Notes: generated by a model not told the origin, from the letters alone. DNA of 64,000 nt from Microbulbifer taiwanensis (GCF_014904815.1 NZ_JACZFR010000052.1:1-64000), one strand, 5' to 3'. Numbered from the stretch's first letter, positions 40,268-48,690 are shown. Made by a program: numbers and translations.

Positions 40268-41113
40268 TTATCCGCGGGGGTCTATGCGCTGGCGGAGCGG
40301 CTCAGGCCGGGCGGCGGGCTTCGATAGTTCGCCATCCGCAGGAACCGCCATCCCTGTCCGCTCATCGAAAGCGAGCTTGCGGGGTGCCGGTGCCCTCAAA
40401 TCGGCCTGCTGGTGGACCGCCCCGGGTACTGGCGCGGCCGGCGCCTGCTGCGATTGGTCCCCGTCGGCCGTGGTTGCAGGCTGCTCTTCGGTGGTCCTGC
40501 TAGCCATACCGCGGGCTGTCTCGGCCAGTATGGCGCTGCCCGCGCTTAGGGACTTGCCGTGTGGCCCCGGCGACGGGATCAAGCCCAAGAGCTGCCGCCT
40601 CAGGTGCATATCTTCAGTAGCGCTCATTACCGCCTGCACCCAGGTTGCAGAGATCGCCCGGTCACCCACAGGCACAACGGAGCGTTTCAAGCTTTCGCGC
40701 AAGCTGTGCCTATCGTCAGTGGATAGCAAGCCCACAATATCGGGAGTATCGAGGCCGATAGAAGCGGGGGTAAGAGCATCCTCGCGGTCCGCCAGCGTTC
40801 TGGCCAGTTGGTCGATCAGTTTGACGGCTTTATTCGTGAGCTTGTTGTACTCCTCGAGGGCTTGGTCGGCTGCGTCGGCGATGCCCTCTAACAGCGTCTT
40901 GCGGCTTTTGGCACGGTCTGCAGCGGCCTCGGCGGCCAGGCGCTCCTGCTCCAGCTTCTCGGCCCGCTCCAGTATGGTGAGTTTCTCACGCAGTTGTGCG
41001 CGCTTGCTGGCTATCTGGTCGATATCCGAAAGGTCCGGGGCCGGCGCCAGAGCCTGTAACTCCACTTCGGTCTCGGCTTTTCGCTGCCGAATTTCGGTTA
41101 ACTTGTCGTCCAT
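40268..41113 (-). CDS. Coiled-coil island protein of unknown function
   Basis: 281 residues from ATG 41113, which has GGAGG eight bases upstream. Residues 1-110 are a heptad-rich coiled coil ('QLREKLTILERAEKLEQERL', 'AAEAAADRAKSRKTLLEG'). The middle is mixed ('GLDTPDIVGLLSTDDRHSLR'), and the last 90 residues are Pro/Ala/Gln-rich and probably disordered. It lies just after the iteron region in the likely replication/packaging strand. It could be a scaffold-type or DNA-binding protein, with no evidence to decide. Confidence 0.75.
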   Translation of the reverse strand: MDDKLTEIRQRKAETEVELQALAPAPDLSDIDQIASKRAQLREKLTILERAEKLEQERLAAEAAADRAKSRKTLLEGIADAADQALEEYNKLTNKAVKLIDQLARTLADREDALTPASIGLDTPDIVGLLSTDDRHSLRESLKRSVVPVGDRAISATWVQAVMSATEDMHLRRQLLGLIPSPGPHGKSLSAGSAILAETARGMASRTTEEQPATTADGDQSQQAPAAPVPGAVHQQADLRAPAPRKLAFDERTGMAVPADGELSKPAARPEPLRQRIDPRG

Positions 41114-41197
41114 TGATTTGCGCCTCCGTAGCGCTAGTGTTGTGGTCACAATTGACCGTTTTGAAAACCTCATCCCCCCACTGGGAAATTCACAGGG

Positions 41198-41520
41198 GAG
41201 CAGTTGCAGCGAATGCAGCAGTTTTTCTTAATATGTTGGATACTTTGTATATGCACATACATATTTCTCTGTACGTTACTTCCTATAGAAAAACTGCTGC
41301 ATCTGCTGCGTAGATAATCCATATCTGTCTGATACTGTCTAAAGCGTTCCAGGATTACGCAGCAGTTACGCAGCAAAACGGCCAAAATATGCAGCAGTTG
41401 CAGCAAGGCTCTGTGGAAAAACGCGCCTTGAAAATTTTCAGGGATTTTAAAAATTCCCAAAATTTTCGATTTTTGGAGACGCAGCAGTTTTTGCAGCAGT
41501 TTTGCAGCATACCTGCTGCG
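41198..41520. other. Iteron array, putative replication origin of the island
   Basis: GCAGCAGTT occurs at 41215, 41359, 41391, 41481 and 41493. An inverted AACTGCTGC lies at 41292, with several shorter GCAGCA/CTGCTGC copies. An AT-rich tract (41430-41475: GAAAATTTTCAGGG, TTTTAAAAATTCCCAAAATT) lies among them. It directly follows the helicase gene's 3' end. Layout is that of an iteron origin with an unwinding element. Confidence 0.6.
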
Positions 41521-41526
41521 CGTTTC

Positions 41527-43026
41527 TCACCGGCTCGGCCCAGGAAATGGGGCCACATTTCCGACAGCTCCCCCCGTGGATTCCGTCACCCCCACGCCGT
41601 AAAAGCCACGCATCCGTTTTCCATCTACCAGCACCGATGCAGCCCGCCGCGCACCCTTCCAGCGCAGCGCATCAGCCAGGGCGGTCAGCATGCGCCGCCG
41701 CGGCATTTGCTGGTAGCCGTTCCCAGCTGCCCACAGGCGGTATGCCCCCCAGAGCGTCTCGTCGCTGGCTCTGTGATCGGGTCCGCAGATCAATACCGTA
41801 TCGATAAACTCAGCCATGCTGCCGTCGGGAGCCGCCAGGGTGGCCAGTTCATCGAGGGAAGATTGCGGCAGCTCGAATCGGCCACGCGCGGCAAGGCGTT
41901 TCCAGCCTTCGACCGCCCACGCGGCAATGCCCGGGAGTTCCCCCTGCAGGCGCTGCACCAGCGTGGGATCCTCGCGGCCGATAAAACTTTGATCGAATAC
42001 GAGCGGCACGAAGCGGTGGGCCGCGGCGGCGCTGTCATCCCACAGGGTGGGGGCCGAGTTGCACGCGAAAAACAGTTTCGTCGGAATCGGAGCGCTCAGG
42101 GCGTGTTGCTGGTAGAGCTGTGGAATATCCACGCTTTCCCCGGCGGTGATTCGTTTGAATAGGCCGAGGACGGCGCGCGCATTGCGAGGCGCTGGACCTA
42201 CCGCATCTGAATCAATGCCGACGTGCGCACGGGCAAGGCTCGACAGAACTTTAGGGTTATCCAGTTCCCCCAGTGTGAAAGCCGCAGCGCCAGGCGCCCC
42301 ACCGTGCAGCGCTTCGAGAATGGCCAGTAAAACCCCTTTGCCTGCGCGCTGCGGACCGATCAGAAGAACGGCTTTGTGTAGCCCGAGGCTCGCCCGGCAA
42401 AAGGTCCAACCGAAAATCTCCTGTGCCAGCGCGATACGTGCGGGCTCGTTGGAGAATATTTCGGCGACCCACGCCGAAAACCGAGGCGCGATCGCAGCGG
42501 GATCATAGTTCACGGATAGGGTGCGGGTATTCCGATCCGCGGGGCAAATCGGGCGTAAAGAACCGGTACTTAATTCCAGGGCGCCATTCAAGAAAAACGC
42601 CACAGGTTCCGTAGGGTCTGGGGTTCCGATCCGTGGGGCTTGATCCTTCAGCACTTGCAAAGTGCCGCTCAGTAGATTGTGCGTTACCGCTTTCGGGCCG
42701 CTGGAAAGTGCACGGGCCATAACCGCCCGCAAGTCGCTATCTGGTACCGGCTCCCAGGCGCACCCGTTGAACCAATGAAGCGCACCGCCCAGAATTCCAA
42801 GGCGATTCCCAAACGTGCCGGAAAGCAGTTGTAGCGCATTTGTTAAATGGTCGCCGCTATTGTGGGTGGGCGCGGGGGCGACTTCCGGAAAAGGTAGTAG
42901 CGGGAGTGGTTCACCAAGTACGATGGGGGCAGGCGATGATTCCACACTGGGGGACTGCTGCTGGACGGAATAAACCGTCTGCTGTCGGGCCACGGCGTTT
43001 GAAATTGTGCGGCGTAGGTATTCCAT
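41527..43026 (-). CDS. P4-type SF3 helicase / primase C-terminal protein
   Basis: 499 residues. A D5_N-like region (about 60-200, 'LHWFNGCAWEPVPDSDLRAV') precedes the superfamily 3 helicase. Walker A is 'LIGPQRAGKGVLLAILEAL' (about 222-240). 'LARAHVGIDSDAVG' fits Walker B and 'PTKLFFACNSAPTLWDDSAA' motif C, followed by an arginine-rich 'AAHRFVPLVF'. P4 family proteins unwind the satellite origin. Unlike P4 alpha, primase is separate here, encoded just upstream with one base between stop and start. The C-terminal 'QMPRRRMLTALADALRWKGA' looks like an origin-binding winged helix. Confidence 0.88.
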   Translation of the reverse strand: MEYLRRTISNAVARQQTVYSVQQQSPSVESSPAPIVLGEPLPLLPFPEVAPAPTHNSGDHLTNALQLLSGTFGNRLGILGGALHWFNGCAWEPVPDSDLRAVMARALSSGPKAVTHNLLSGTLQVLKDQAPRIGTPDPTEPVAFFLNGALELSTGSLRPICPADRNTRTLSVNYDPAAIAPRFSAWVAEIFSNEPARIALAQEIFGWTFCRASLGLHKAVLLIGPQRAGKGVLLAILEALHGGAPGAAAFTLGELDNPKVLSSLARAHVGIDSDAVGPAPRNARAVLGLFKRITAGESVDIPQLYQQHALSAPIPTKLFFACNSAPTLWDDSAAAAHRFVPLVFDQSFIGREDPTLVQRLQGELPGIAAWAVEGWKRLAARGRFELPQSSLDELATLAAPDGSMAEFIDTVLICGPDHRASDETLWGAYRLWAAGNGYQQMPRRRMLTALADALRWKGARRAASVLVDGKRMRGFYGVGVTESTGGAVGNVAPFPGPSR

Positions 43027-43027
43027 A

Positions 43028-43903
43028 TCAGCGATTCCACTTGTCCCGCACCAGGGCCGATTGCCACATCAGCCGGTGCACAGCCTCGCAGTTGCGGCCG
43101 GTCCAGAACGCAAGGTGTTGGGCAAGAGCGGCGTCTGCGCTGCTCCGGTCGTATATATCCCCTGTAGCGCTGGGATAGGCGCGGGCCAGTGCGTCTTCGT
43201 TGGCTGTCCACAGATCCCAGAAAGTCGCCCGGCCACCGAATACGGCACCGCCACTCGTAGCGCTGCAGGCTTTTTCGATGATTTCCTCATCCGTCAGGGG
43301 TGTCCATGCCGGGTCTGGCTCGGTTGTCCATTCGGCGCCGTTGGGCGCGGAGTCGTGGTCTAGATGTAGATAAGTTTCAACCAGCCAGTCGAGGGCCTCA
43401 GGGGGCGCGAGCGTCGAAATATCCCCGCTGGCGTTGGTGCCCGTCAGAGCTACGAAGCGGCCGCCTGTATAAAATTCCACGTTGCCGCGGCGATTGCGAT
43501 GGGGCCGACTGGGGCGCCCAGTCCCGATAATGTGGATACCGGTTCCACTGGTGCTGACTTCGTAATAGCAGCCAGGAAAGCGAGCGATAATCTCGCCAGC
43601 TTCTTCAGATAGTGCGCCGGTCTGCGGGTCGCGGCAGTGGTCCAGGTCGATCAGAAAACGACCGTCATTTTCGTAGAAAAACAGCCCCACGCCGTACTCA
43701 GGACCTAACGCGCGGGCAACCGTCGCAGCCGTCGCGTAATCTGTGCAGTGCTCGTCCGGGGAGCCCTGCCAGTCGCCGCCCTTGAGAAAGGGCGTCCCGG
43801 TGCGGGGGTCGATCGGTATTTTCTTGACCTTAGGTGTGCCGGGGACACGTCTCCACACTAGGTGGCGGTTGGGTGTTGACGCCTCGGATGTGGTATGATT
43901 CAT
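43028..43903 (-). CDS. Prim-pol (AEP) DNA primase/polymerase
   Basis: 291 residues starting at ATG 43903 behind AGGTG. The prim-pol core is present: 'PEYGVGLFFYENDGRFLIDL' then DHC gives the D-x-D metal site (about 86-88), 'YYEVSTSGTGIHIIGTGR' the s-x-H motif, and 'NVEFYTGGRFVALTG' the third motif. The C-terminal part ('DEEIIEKACS...FWDLW', 'SADAALAQHLAFWTGRNCEA') is the primase-associated helical domain. It primes satellite replication with the adjacent helicase, and the stop and start codons are one base apart. Confidence 0.9.
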   Translation of the reverse strand: MNHTTSEASTPNRHLVWRRVPGTPKVKKIPIDPRTGTPFLKGGDWQGSPDEHCTDYATAATVARALGPEYGVGLFFYENDGRFLIDLDHCRDPQTGALSEEAGEIIARFPGCYYEVSTSGTGIHIIGTGRPSRPHRNRRGNVEFYTGGRFVALTGTNASGDISTLAPPEALDWLVETYLHLDHDSAPNGAEWTTEPDPAWTPLTDEEIIEKACSATSGGAVFGGRATFWDLWTANEDALARAYPSATGDIYDRSSADAALAQHLAFWTGRNCEAVHRLMWQSALVRDKWNR

Positions 43904-43949
43904 GGGCACCTGCTTCTTGCTTCGGATCGGGTGACAAATTCCATCGCTC

Positions 43950-43980
43950 AAGCCCCTGCAGTCTCGCCACTCAGGGGCTT
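43950..43980. terminator. Hairpin between alpA-like gene and prim-pol
   Basis: AAGCCCCTG and CAGGGGCTT form a stem followed on the plus strand by TTTTCTTTT. On the minus strand, the direction of the operon, it would act as an attenuator. In P4, immunity RNA arises in the equivalent leader, which is a loose analogy. Confidence 0.55.
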
Positions 43981-43986
43981 TTTCTT

Positions 43987-44190
43987 TTATGCGCGGCGTT
44001 GGGAAAGCTTGCCCCGTATCCAGGCGTCAATTTCACGACTGTCCCAGCCAACGGCACGAGGCCCAAGCTTCACATTTTTGGGAAAGTCGCCTTTGCTCAT
44101 TAGCTCGTAAACAGCGGACCGGGGAAGCCCTGTTTTGCTCTGCACTTCCGGCAGGCGAAGGATTCGGGGAGAGATTGTTTCAGTAGTCAC
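43987..44190 (-). CDS. alpA: AlpA-family excisionase/regulator
   Basis: 67 residues with a MerR-like winged HTH: 'LRLPEVQSKTGLPRSAVYEL' followed by 'GDFPKNVKLGPRAVGWDSRE' and 'IDAWIRGKL'. AlpA proteins of cryptic prophages switch on integrase/excision and early genes. It is upstream of prim-pol and helicase on the same strand, so it probably governs the replication operon. Confidence 0.88.
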   Translation of the reverse strand: MTTETISPRILRLPEVQSKTGLPRSAVYELMSKGDFPKNVKLGPRAVGWDSREIDAWIRGKLSQRRA

Positions 44191-44309
44191 GGCTAGCTCC
44201 GAGGATTTCCGAGAAAGAACGCTAGCACTATGGTGGGAGGAGCGGCCTCAAACAACGCACGGAGGGGCCTTATTTCGGAAGTTAGGGGCCTTATTTCGGA
44301 AAGGGCGGG

Positions 44310-44828
44310 CTACTGCGACACAGCATCCAAATGCGCGGCAACCAACCCGGAAACTATATTCTCTGCCTGCCTCGGTGTCGGTTTCGGCCCTTCGCCGCAC
44401 CTAGCGAGTGCTCTTCTGACAATTTCAGCCCTGGCCCCCCGTTTATCTAAATCCCCACAATCCCGCACTTCTCTACGTGCGAACTCACGGAACTGATCAT
44501 ACTGCCTCCCTTTCCGTCCACCTTCGGCGCCACATGTGCGCGCGCGCGCGGCACTCGCGTCAATTGAAAGCTGCGTTGCGAGGCGCTCAATTAGCAGACG
44601 GAAATTCCCATTTGGGTTTTCAGGGTCCCGGTGTTTATCTATCTCCTCGACTGCGGACGCCAGCAGAAACGATTGGTTATTAATTAAGACTACGGCCGCG
44701 TGCATATAGCCGCGTATCGTCTCAAACTCCTCAGCCAATCCAGCCTCCTTAATCCGCTCTAATGCAGAATCAGCGTCCAAAGCGACTGAATCAAATTTGA
44801 TTAAAAGCTCTTTTATATTCTCTCTCAC
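44310..44828 (-). CDS. Hypothetical protein coupled to the integrase
   Basis: 172 residues from a GTG that overlaps the integrase stop by four bases (GTGA). The N-terminal half is helical ('LLIKFDSVALDADSALERIK', 'YMHAAVVLINNQSFLLASAV'). The C-terminal half is basic with 'GGRKGRQYDQFREFARREVR' and a helix 'PTPRQAENIVSGLVAAHLDA'. This could bind DNA. No known family is recognised. Coupling suggests an accessory role in recombination or control of it. Confidence 0.7.
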   Translation of the reverse strand: MRENIKELLIKFDSVALDADSALERIKEAGLAEEFETIRGYMHAAVVLINNQSFLLASAVEEIDKHRDPENPNGNFRLLIERLATQLSIDASAARARTCGAEGGRKGRQYDQFREFARREVRDCGDLDKRGARAEIVRRALARCGEGPKPTPRQAENIVSGLVAAHLDAVSQ

Positions 44829-46099
44829 GCCGTTACCTCCCTTGTGTGGAATTCCAAAATTTTTCCTTTCCGGCTAGCCGTTACAAAATCAGCCCATTCC
44901 CGCATTAGCTGCCGCCGCAGTTCCAGCAGATCGCCACGACGGTAGGCCGCTTCCACGTCATCGCCGATGGTATGCGCCAAGGCCATTTCGCAAACATGAT
45001 TCGGCGCTTTGCTACATTCCGCTGCCCAATCCCGAAATGCGGAGCGAAATCCGTGCATGGTGATCACGCTGCCGTTTTCGTCACGCCACCCAATGCTGTC
45101 TTCAGCATGTTTTATTTCGTCCAGGCCTCGAATTTTCATTAGCATGGCCATGTTGGAAAGTGGCCGCCCTGCCCTGGCGCCGGGGAATAAGTAATCACAG
45201 GATTCCACACGGGGGAGGCGCTTTAGTTCAGCTACCGCGGCTGGCGAAAGCGGGACCCGATGGTTCTTGCCGGCTTTCATGCGCTCACCGGGAACCATCC
45301 AGATTTTGCCCTCGAGGTTAATCTCTTTCCACGTAGCCCCAAGCACCTCGGCAGTTCGCAGCGTGGTCAATATCGTCAACCGCACCGCCGCCGCGCTCAG
45401 GTCTTCATGCGTGGCTATCGCGCTCCAGAATTCCGGGGCCTGTTTCCACGGGAGAGCGGCATGGTGGCCGCGGGTGCCCTGCTTCTGCCGGGTCAATAGC
45501 AGCTCCAGGTGCCCACGCCAAGCGGCGACATTCTCGCCCTGGCGCAGTCCCTGTGCCTTCGCGGCGTTCAGGATGATCTCTATTCGGTTTCGCACTCGGC
45601 GCGCGGTTTCCGGCTTGCTATGCCAGATCGGCGTGAGTACGGCGAGAACATCCTCTGTGGTTATCTCGGCGGCCTGCTTCCGTCCGATCACGGGGAAGGC
45701 GAATTTCTCGAGGGTGTTCTCCCACTGCTGGGCATGCTTGGCGCTCTTCCAGCCCGGCCGCTGCGCCTCGATATAGGCGCGAGCCAGCTCCGAAAAGCTC
45801 GGCTGTGTCTTCTCCTTCGATGCCCGCAGCATCGCGGCCCGCTGCGCTCTTCGCTCCTCAACTGGATCAACGCCGTTCAGGATCAGCCCGCGCTGCGCCG
45901 CCGCGGACACACGGGCCTGCTTGAGGCTGACGGCCGGAACAGAGCCAAGGCCCATTTCCCGGCGTTTCCCGTTCAGCTGGTAACGAAAAACCCAACTACG
46001 ACTGCCGTTGGCCTTAACGACCAGGCGCAACCCGTCGCCATCTTCATAGGTACCCGGTGTGGATAAATTTTCGACCTGCTTGGGTTTCAGTTTGGCCAT
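44825..46099 (-). CDS. int: P4-type tyrosine integrase
   Basis: 424 residues. An N-terminal DUF4102-type domain ('GDGLRLVVKANGSRSWVFRY', 'GLGSVPAVSLKQAR') is followed by the SAM-like core domain and the catalytic domain. The catalytic set is intact: R248 (TTLRTAEVLG), H349 and R352 (MHGFRSAFRDWA), H376 (LAHTIGD) and Y386 (AAYRRGD). Start 46099 is used because the proteins of this family begin near MAKLKPKQVE, and the longer frame would run over the TGTTCCCCCAC repeats. It integrates at tRNA-Ser. It sits at the end away from the tRNA and points into the island. Confidence 0.93.
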   Translation of the reverse strand: MAKLKPKQVENLSTPGTYEDGDGLRLVVKANGSRSWVFRYQLNGKRREMGLGSVPAVSLKQARVSAAAQRGLILNGVDPVEERRAQRAAMLRASKEKTQPSFSELARAYIEAQRPGWKSAKHAQQWENTLEKFAFPVIGRKQAAEITTEDVLAVLTPIWHSKPETARRVRNRIEIILNAAKAQGLRQGENVAAWRGHLELLLTRQKQGTRGHHAALPWKQAPEFWSAIATHEDLSAAAVRLTILTTLRTAEVLGATWKEINLEGKIWMVPGERMKAGKNHRVPLSPAAVAELKRLPRVESCDYLFPGARAGRPLSNMAMLMKIRGLDEIKHAEDSIGWRDENGSVITMHGFRSAFRDWAAECSKAPNHVCEMALAHTIGDDVEAAYRRGDLLELRRQLMREWADFVTASRKGKILEFHTREVTA

Positions 46100-46100
46100 C

Positions 46101-46198
46101 TGTTCCCCCACTCCTCCGCTGGTTGGGTTCGCCCCCACTTCTCGGGGTGTTTCTGAATTACTCCGCCTAACTCTCTGTTCCCCCACCTGTTCCCCCAC
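46101..46198. other. Right arm-type integrase sites
   Basis: TGTTCCCCCAC occurs at 46101, 46176 and 46188, just upstream of the integrase ATG. These match the left-end copies, so they likely bind the integrase N-terminal domain and may also repress int. Confidence 0.6.
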
Positions 46199-46318
46199 TT
46201 TGAGTCAGAAACAGGCGGAAGGCCTTAGACGTCCTTGGATTCAAGATAGTCTACAGGCCCCGTGATTGCTTTGCATTGCTGGATTTTGTTGGAACTTACC
46301 AGAAACTAATTTGGAGGA

Positions 46319-46333
46319 CTGCCCCACCGCCAT
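46319..46333. other. attR of the genomic island
   Basis: CTGCCCCACCGCCAT, identical to tRNA-Ser 3'-end positions 37115-37129. It is followed by the displaced native tRNA terminator (ACCGGCC...GCCGGGTTTTTTTT). Confidence 0.85.
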
Positions 46334-46706
46334 ACAAAAAAAACCGGCCTTTTGCCGGGTTTTTTTTTATGGGGGTGGGGGAGGAAGTGGGTGGGGAGCC
46401 CCGTTCGAGCCGGAGGGCGCAGCCCGGAGACCAGCGAGCGCAGCGAAGCTAATCCCTGCCCCAACTGTCATACAAGGAAAGCCGCCTTTATACCGGTTTT
46501 TTTGTATGGCGGTGGGGCAGGATTTGGATGAGAACCCCCGTTCGAGCCGAAGGGCGCAGCCCGGAGACCAGCGAGCGCAGCGAAGCCAATCCCTGCTCCC
46601 GCCGCCATACGAGGAAACCCGGCTTTATGCCGGGTTTCCTCGTATGGCAGTGAGGCAGGTCTGAATGAGAACCCCCGTTCGAGCCAGAGGGCGCAGCTTG
46701 GAGACC
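46319..46706. repeat. Three tandem palindromic repeats derived from the tRNA-Ser 3' end
   Basis: Units start at 46319, 46451 and 46588 (about 132, 137 and 119 bp). Each has a tRNA-end-like arm (for example AATCCCTGCTCCCGCCGCC at 46588), then a terminator-like hairpin. After this comes an inverted copy of the arm (GTATGGCGGTGGGGCAGG at 46504) and a linker containing GTTCGAGCC...GGGCGCAGC and AGCGAGCGCAGCGAAGC. In unit 3 the inner hairpin is perfect (46606-46646). Confidence 0.8.
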
Positions 46707-46709
46707 AAA

Positions 46710-47288
46710 CTATTCAACGCCCGCCATGACTTCGCCATTCCCTCTATCTGGTGACAAATCCTGGTTGGGCACTGAGGGCGTTGTAGGTGTCCTTATATCA
46801 ATGGCGTTATTGATCAGGAGCCCCGTCAACTCCATTACTTCGGCTGTATCGAGGCCGCCATTGGCTTGAAGCTGGCACAGTCCAAACATGCCAATACCCA
46901 AATAGGTATTTCTTTCCGTATTGTTTCGGAGCGACACTATTTCATTTGTAATAGTAAGTGCTAAAGCCTTCTCTTCTTCTGAACTTTTATTTGAGACATC
47001 GAGCCCCTTTAGAACCCCCAAGAGTTCATTGCTGACATTCACATTCCCACTTTTCTCATGGAATACCTCAGCGCCCTGAATACACCCACTTCCGTCCTGG
47101 TTTACAAATGCGACGCTATTTTTTGGGCTCCATACGAAAAGCCTTGAACTTGGAGATTTCCCATCACTGCCCGCTGGACTCAATTCAGAGAACGACATCA
47201 TAGGTTTAGTTTCACCATACCATCCTTCGAGAACGCTGGTACAACCTGAAATGAGCGCGACCAGCAGAAACAAAAAACCCTTCTTCAT
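46710..47288 (-). CDS. Putative lipoprotein
   Basis: 192 residues from ATG 47288 with AAGGATG upstream. The N-terminal 'MKKGFLFLLVALISGCTS' is a lipoprotein signal with lipobox LISGC. The mature part has 'SRLFVWSPKNSVAFVNQDGS', one Cys pair (one in 'SGCIQGAEVF', one in 'FGLCQLQANGG') and no recognised domain. It is likely attached to the inner or outer membrane. It lies directly after the tRNA-derived repeats, outside the island. The 550 bp beyond (47289-47839) hold no supported gene. Confidence 0.75.
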   Translation of the reverse strand: MKKGFLFLLVALISGCTSVLEGWYGETKPMMSFSELSPAGSDGKSPSSRLFVWSPKNSVAFVNQDGSGCIQGAEVFHEKSGNVNVSNELLGVLKGLDVSNKSSEEEKALALTITNEIVSLRNNTERNTYLGIGMFGLCQLQANGGLDTAEVMELTGLLINNAIDIRTPTTPSVPNQDLSPDRGNGEVMAGVE

Positions 47289-47839
47289 TGTCAACATCCT
47301 TACTTTTACCCTGAAACCTATCGACATACCCCAAAGTGCAGGCCGCTATACCTGCACGATCCTGCAAAGTCACTCTGAATTTTCAACCTCCTTTCCGCGT
47401 TTTATTCCTGGCACCTCCCTTGCAACTTCTGACGAGTTCACCAGCTCCTCAACACACCTTTCTGCAACGAATTCGGCATGTTTTCATTACTCAAGACTTG
47501 AAGTCTTCTCACACACCGAATATCACCTGACGCTCTATCAAGCAAAATAATCCCCTCTATCTACTTTTTATGACAGATTAATGAATCATCCCGCAAGGTA
47601 TTTATTCATGGGCCGACACAGTTGTAGATTTCCTCAATCAGCAGTACATTGATCGAAGAAGCCGCCAGAGAAGAGCGTTCAAATTACAGGCCGCCTCCTC
47701 AAGCTGCGGGTAAGGATAGCACTGATGCATGAAGCCACCGGCAGTTGGCGCAGAACAAGTCTCACTCAAAATTAATTCAACATCTCGCCCACTTCGATGG
47801 CAGCTATTTTCCACCCCCGCCCCTCTGTTTACGTCCATC

Positions 47840-48124
47840 TCAACGCGCCAGATTCCCCCGCAATTCCTCGAGAAGGAGCACAGGCTGTATGCAGATTTCC
47901 GCGTTCATAACCTCGAAAAATGTCTCGTTGTATTCCACCAGCTTTGCCTGCTCTTTCTCTTCAAAAATGAATGTTGCCGCCCGCTTCCCATCCGAAAGGT
48001 GAAAATAGGCGGCTTCCGGATTGGCCGCCTTAACAAACTCCTCGATAGCCGCCGGCAGGGATCCATCGGCCACCCCGGCATTCCCCTTATCCACCGGTAT
48101 CAAGACTTGCATCATCAGTCGCAT
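47840..48124 (-). CDS. Small conserved-type hypothetical protein
   Basis: 94 residues with an AGGAGG site before the ATG. 'MMQVLIPVDKGNAGVADGSL', 'EAAYFHLSDGKRAATFIFEE' and 'NAEICIQPVLLLEELRG' suggest a beta-alpha-beta ferredoxin-like fold, as in small dimeric alpha/beta-barrel proteins. No signal peptide. Divergent from the SnoaL-like gene. Function unknown. Confidence 0.7.
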   Translation of the reverse strand: MRLMMQVLIPVDKGNAGVADGSLPAAIEEFVKAANPEAAYFHLSDGKRAATFIFEEKEQAKLVEYNETFFEVMNAEICIQPVLLLEELRGNLAR

Positions 48125-48282
48125 GACTCCTCCTCAAAAGTGGGTAACTCGTTGCGTCCAACCATAGACAGGTATTTTGATCTGTTGCTGATTCTGGAGA
48201 CAATTAAGAGGAGAGATTTGGAGGACCACATCAGATTCTTCCTCTAAGATTGCACACAGATGTAAATTTTCAGGAAGGATCT

Positions 48283-48690
48283 ATGGACGCCAAACAGGAA
48301 GCGGAAATTCTCGGAATGAAAGATGCATGGTATGCCGCACTGAACGCGATGCTGGAAGGTGATCCCGGGCCATTTTCGGAGATCTACTCCCACGCTGAGG
48401 ATGCCACCTATCTATCGGCAATGGGAAGCATATGCATTGGCTGGAACAATATCTGGAAAGACTGGCAGCAACAGGCCAGGGACTCCCGCGGCGGATTTAC
48501 CGAGGAAATTGAAAGTCACATTCATATGATCGGTGATGTCGCAGTGATCCATAGTCTGGGGCGTGCATTGCTGAAGGAGGACACCGGCGCCGAGGGGGAA
48601 CACCAGGTGCGCGAAACCTCCGTTTTACACAGGGATTCTGGCCAGTGGAAAATTGTGGCACATCACGCCGACGCCCTCCTTCCACGCTGA
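48283..48690 (+). CDS. SnoaL/NTF2-like protein
   Basis: 135 residues from ATG 48283 with AGGAAGG upstream. The order 'MKDAWYAALNAMLEGDPGPF', 'TYLSAMGSICIGWNNIWKDW', 'IHMIGDVAVIHSLGRALLKE' and 'RETSVLHRDSGQWKIVAHHA' follows the NTF2-like fold with the final H-x-D. The family covers ketosteroid isomerases, polyketide cyclases and stress proteins. Substrate unknown. Confidence 0.8.
   Translation: MDAKQEAEILGMKDAWYAALNAMLEGDPGPFSEIYSHAEDATYLSAMGSICIGWNNIWKDWQQQARDSRGGFTEEIESHIHMIGDVAVIHSLGRALLKEDTGAEGEHQVRETSVLHRDSGQWKIVAHHADALLPR

Noticed and set aside
46319-46706. Possible CRISPR array
   Set aside because: Units are about 130 bp, palindromic and tRNA-derived, with no short repeats and unique spacers and no cas genes nearby.
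47638-47838. Small open frame of 66 codons in 47.6-47.8 kb
   Set aside because: No ribosome-binding site or recognisable features, and an overlapping frame on the other strand is equally open. Region left as non-coding.
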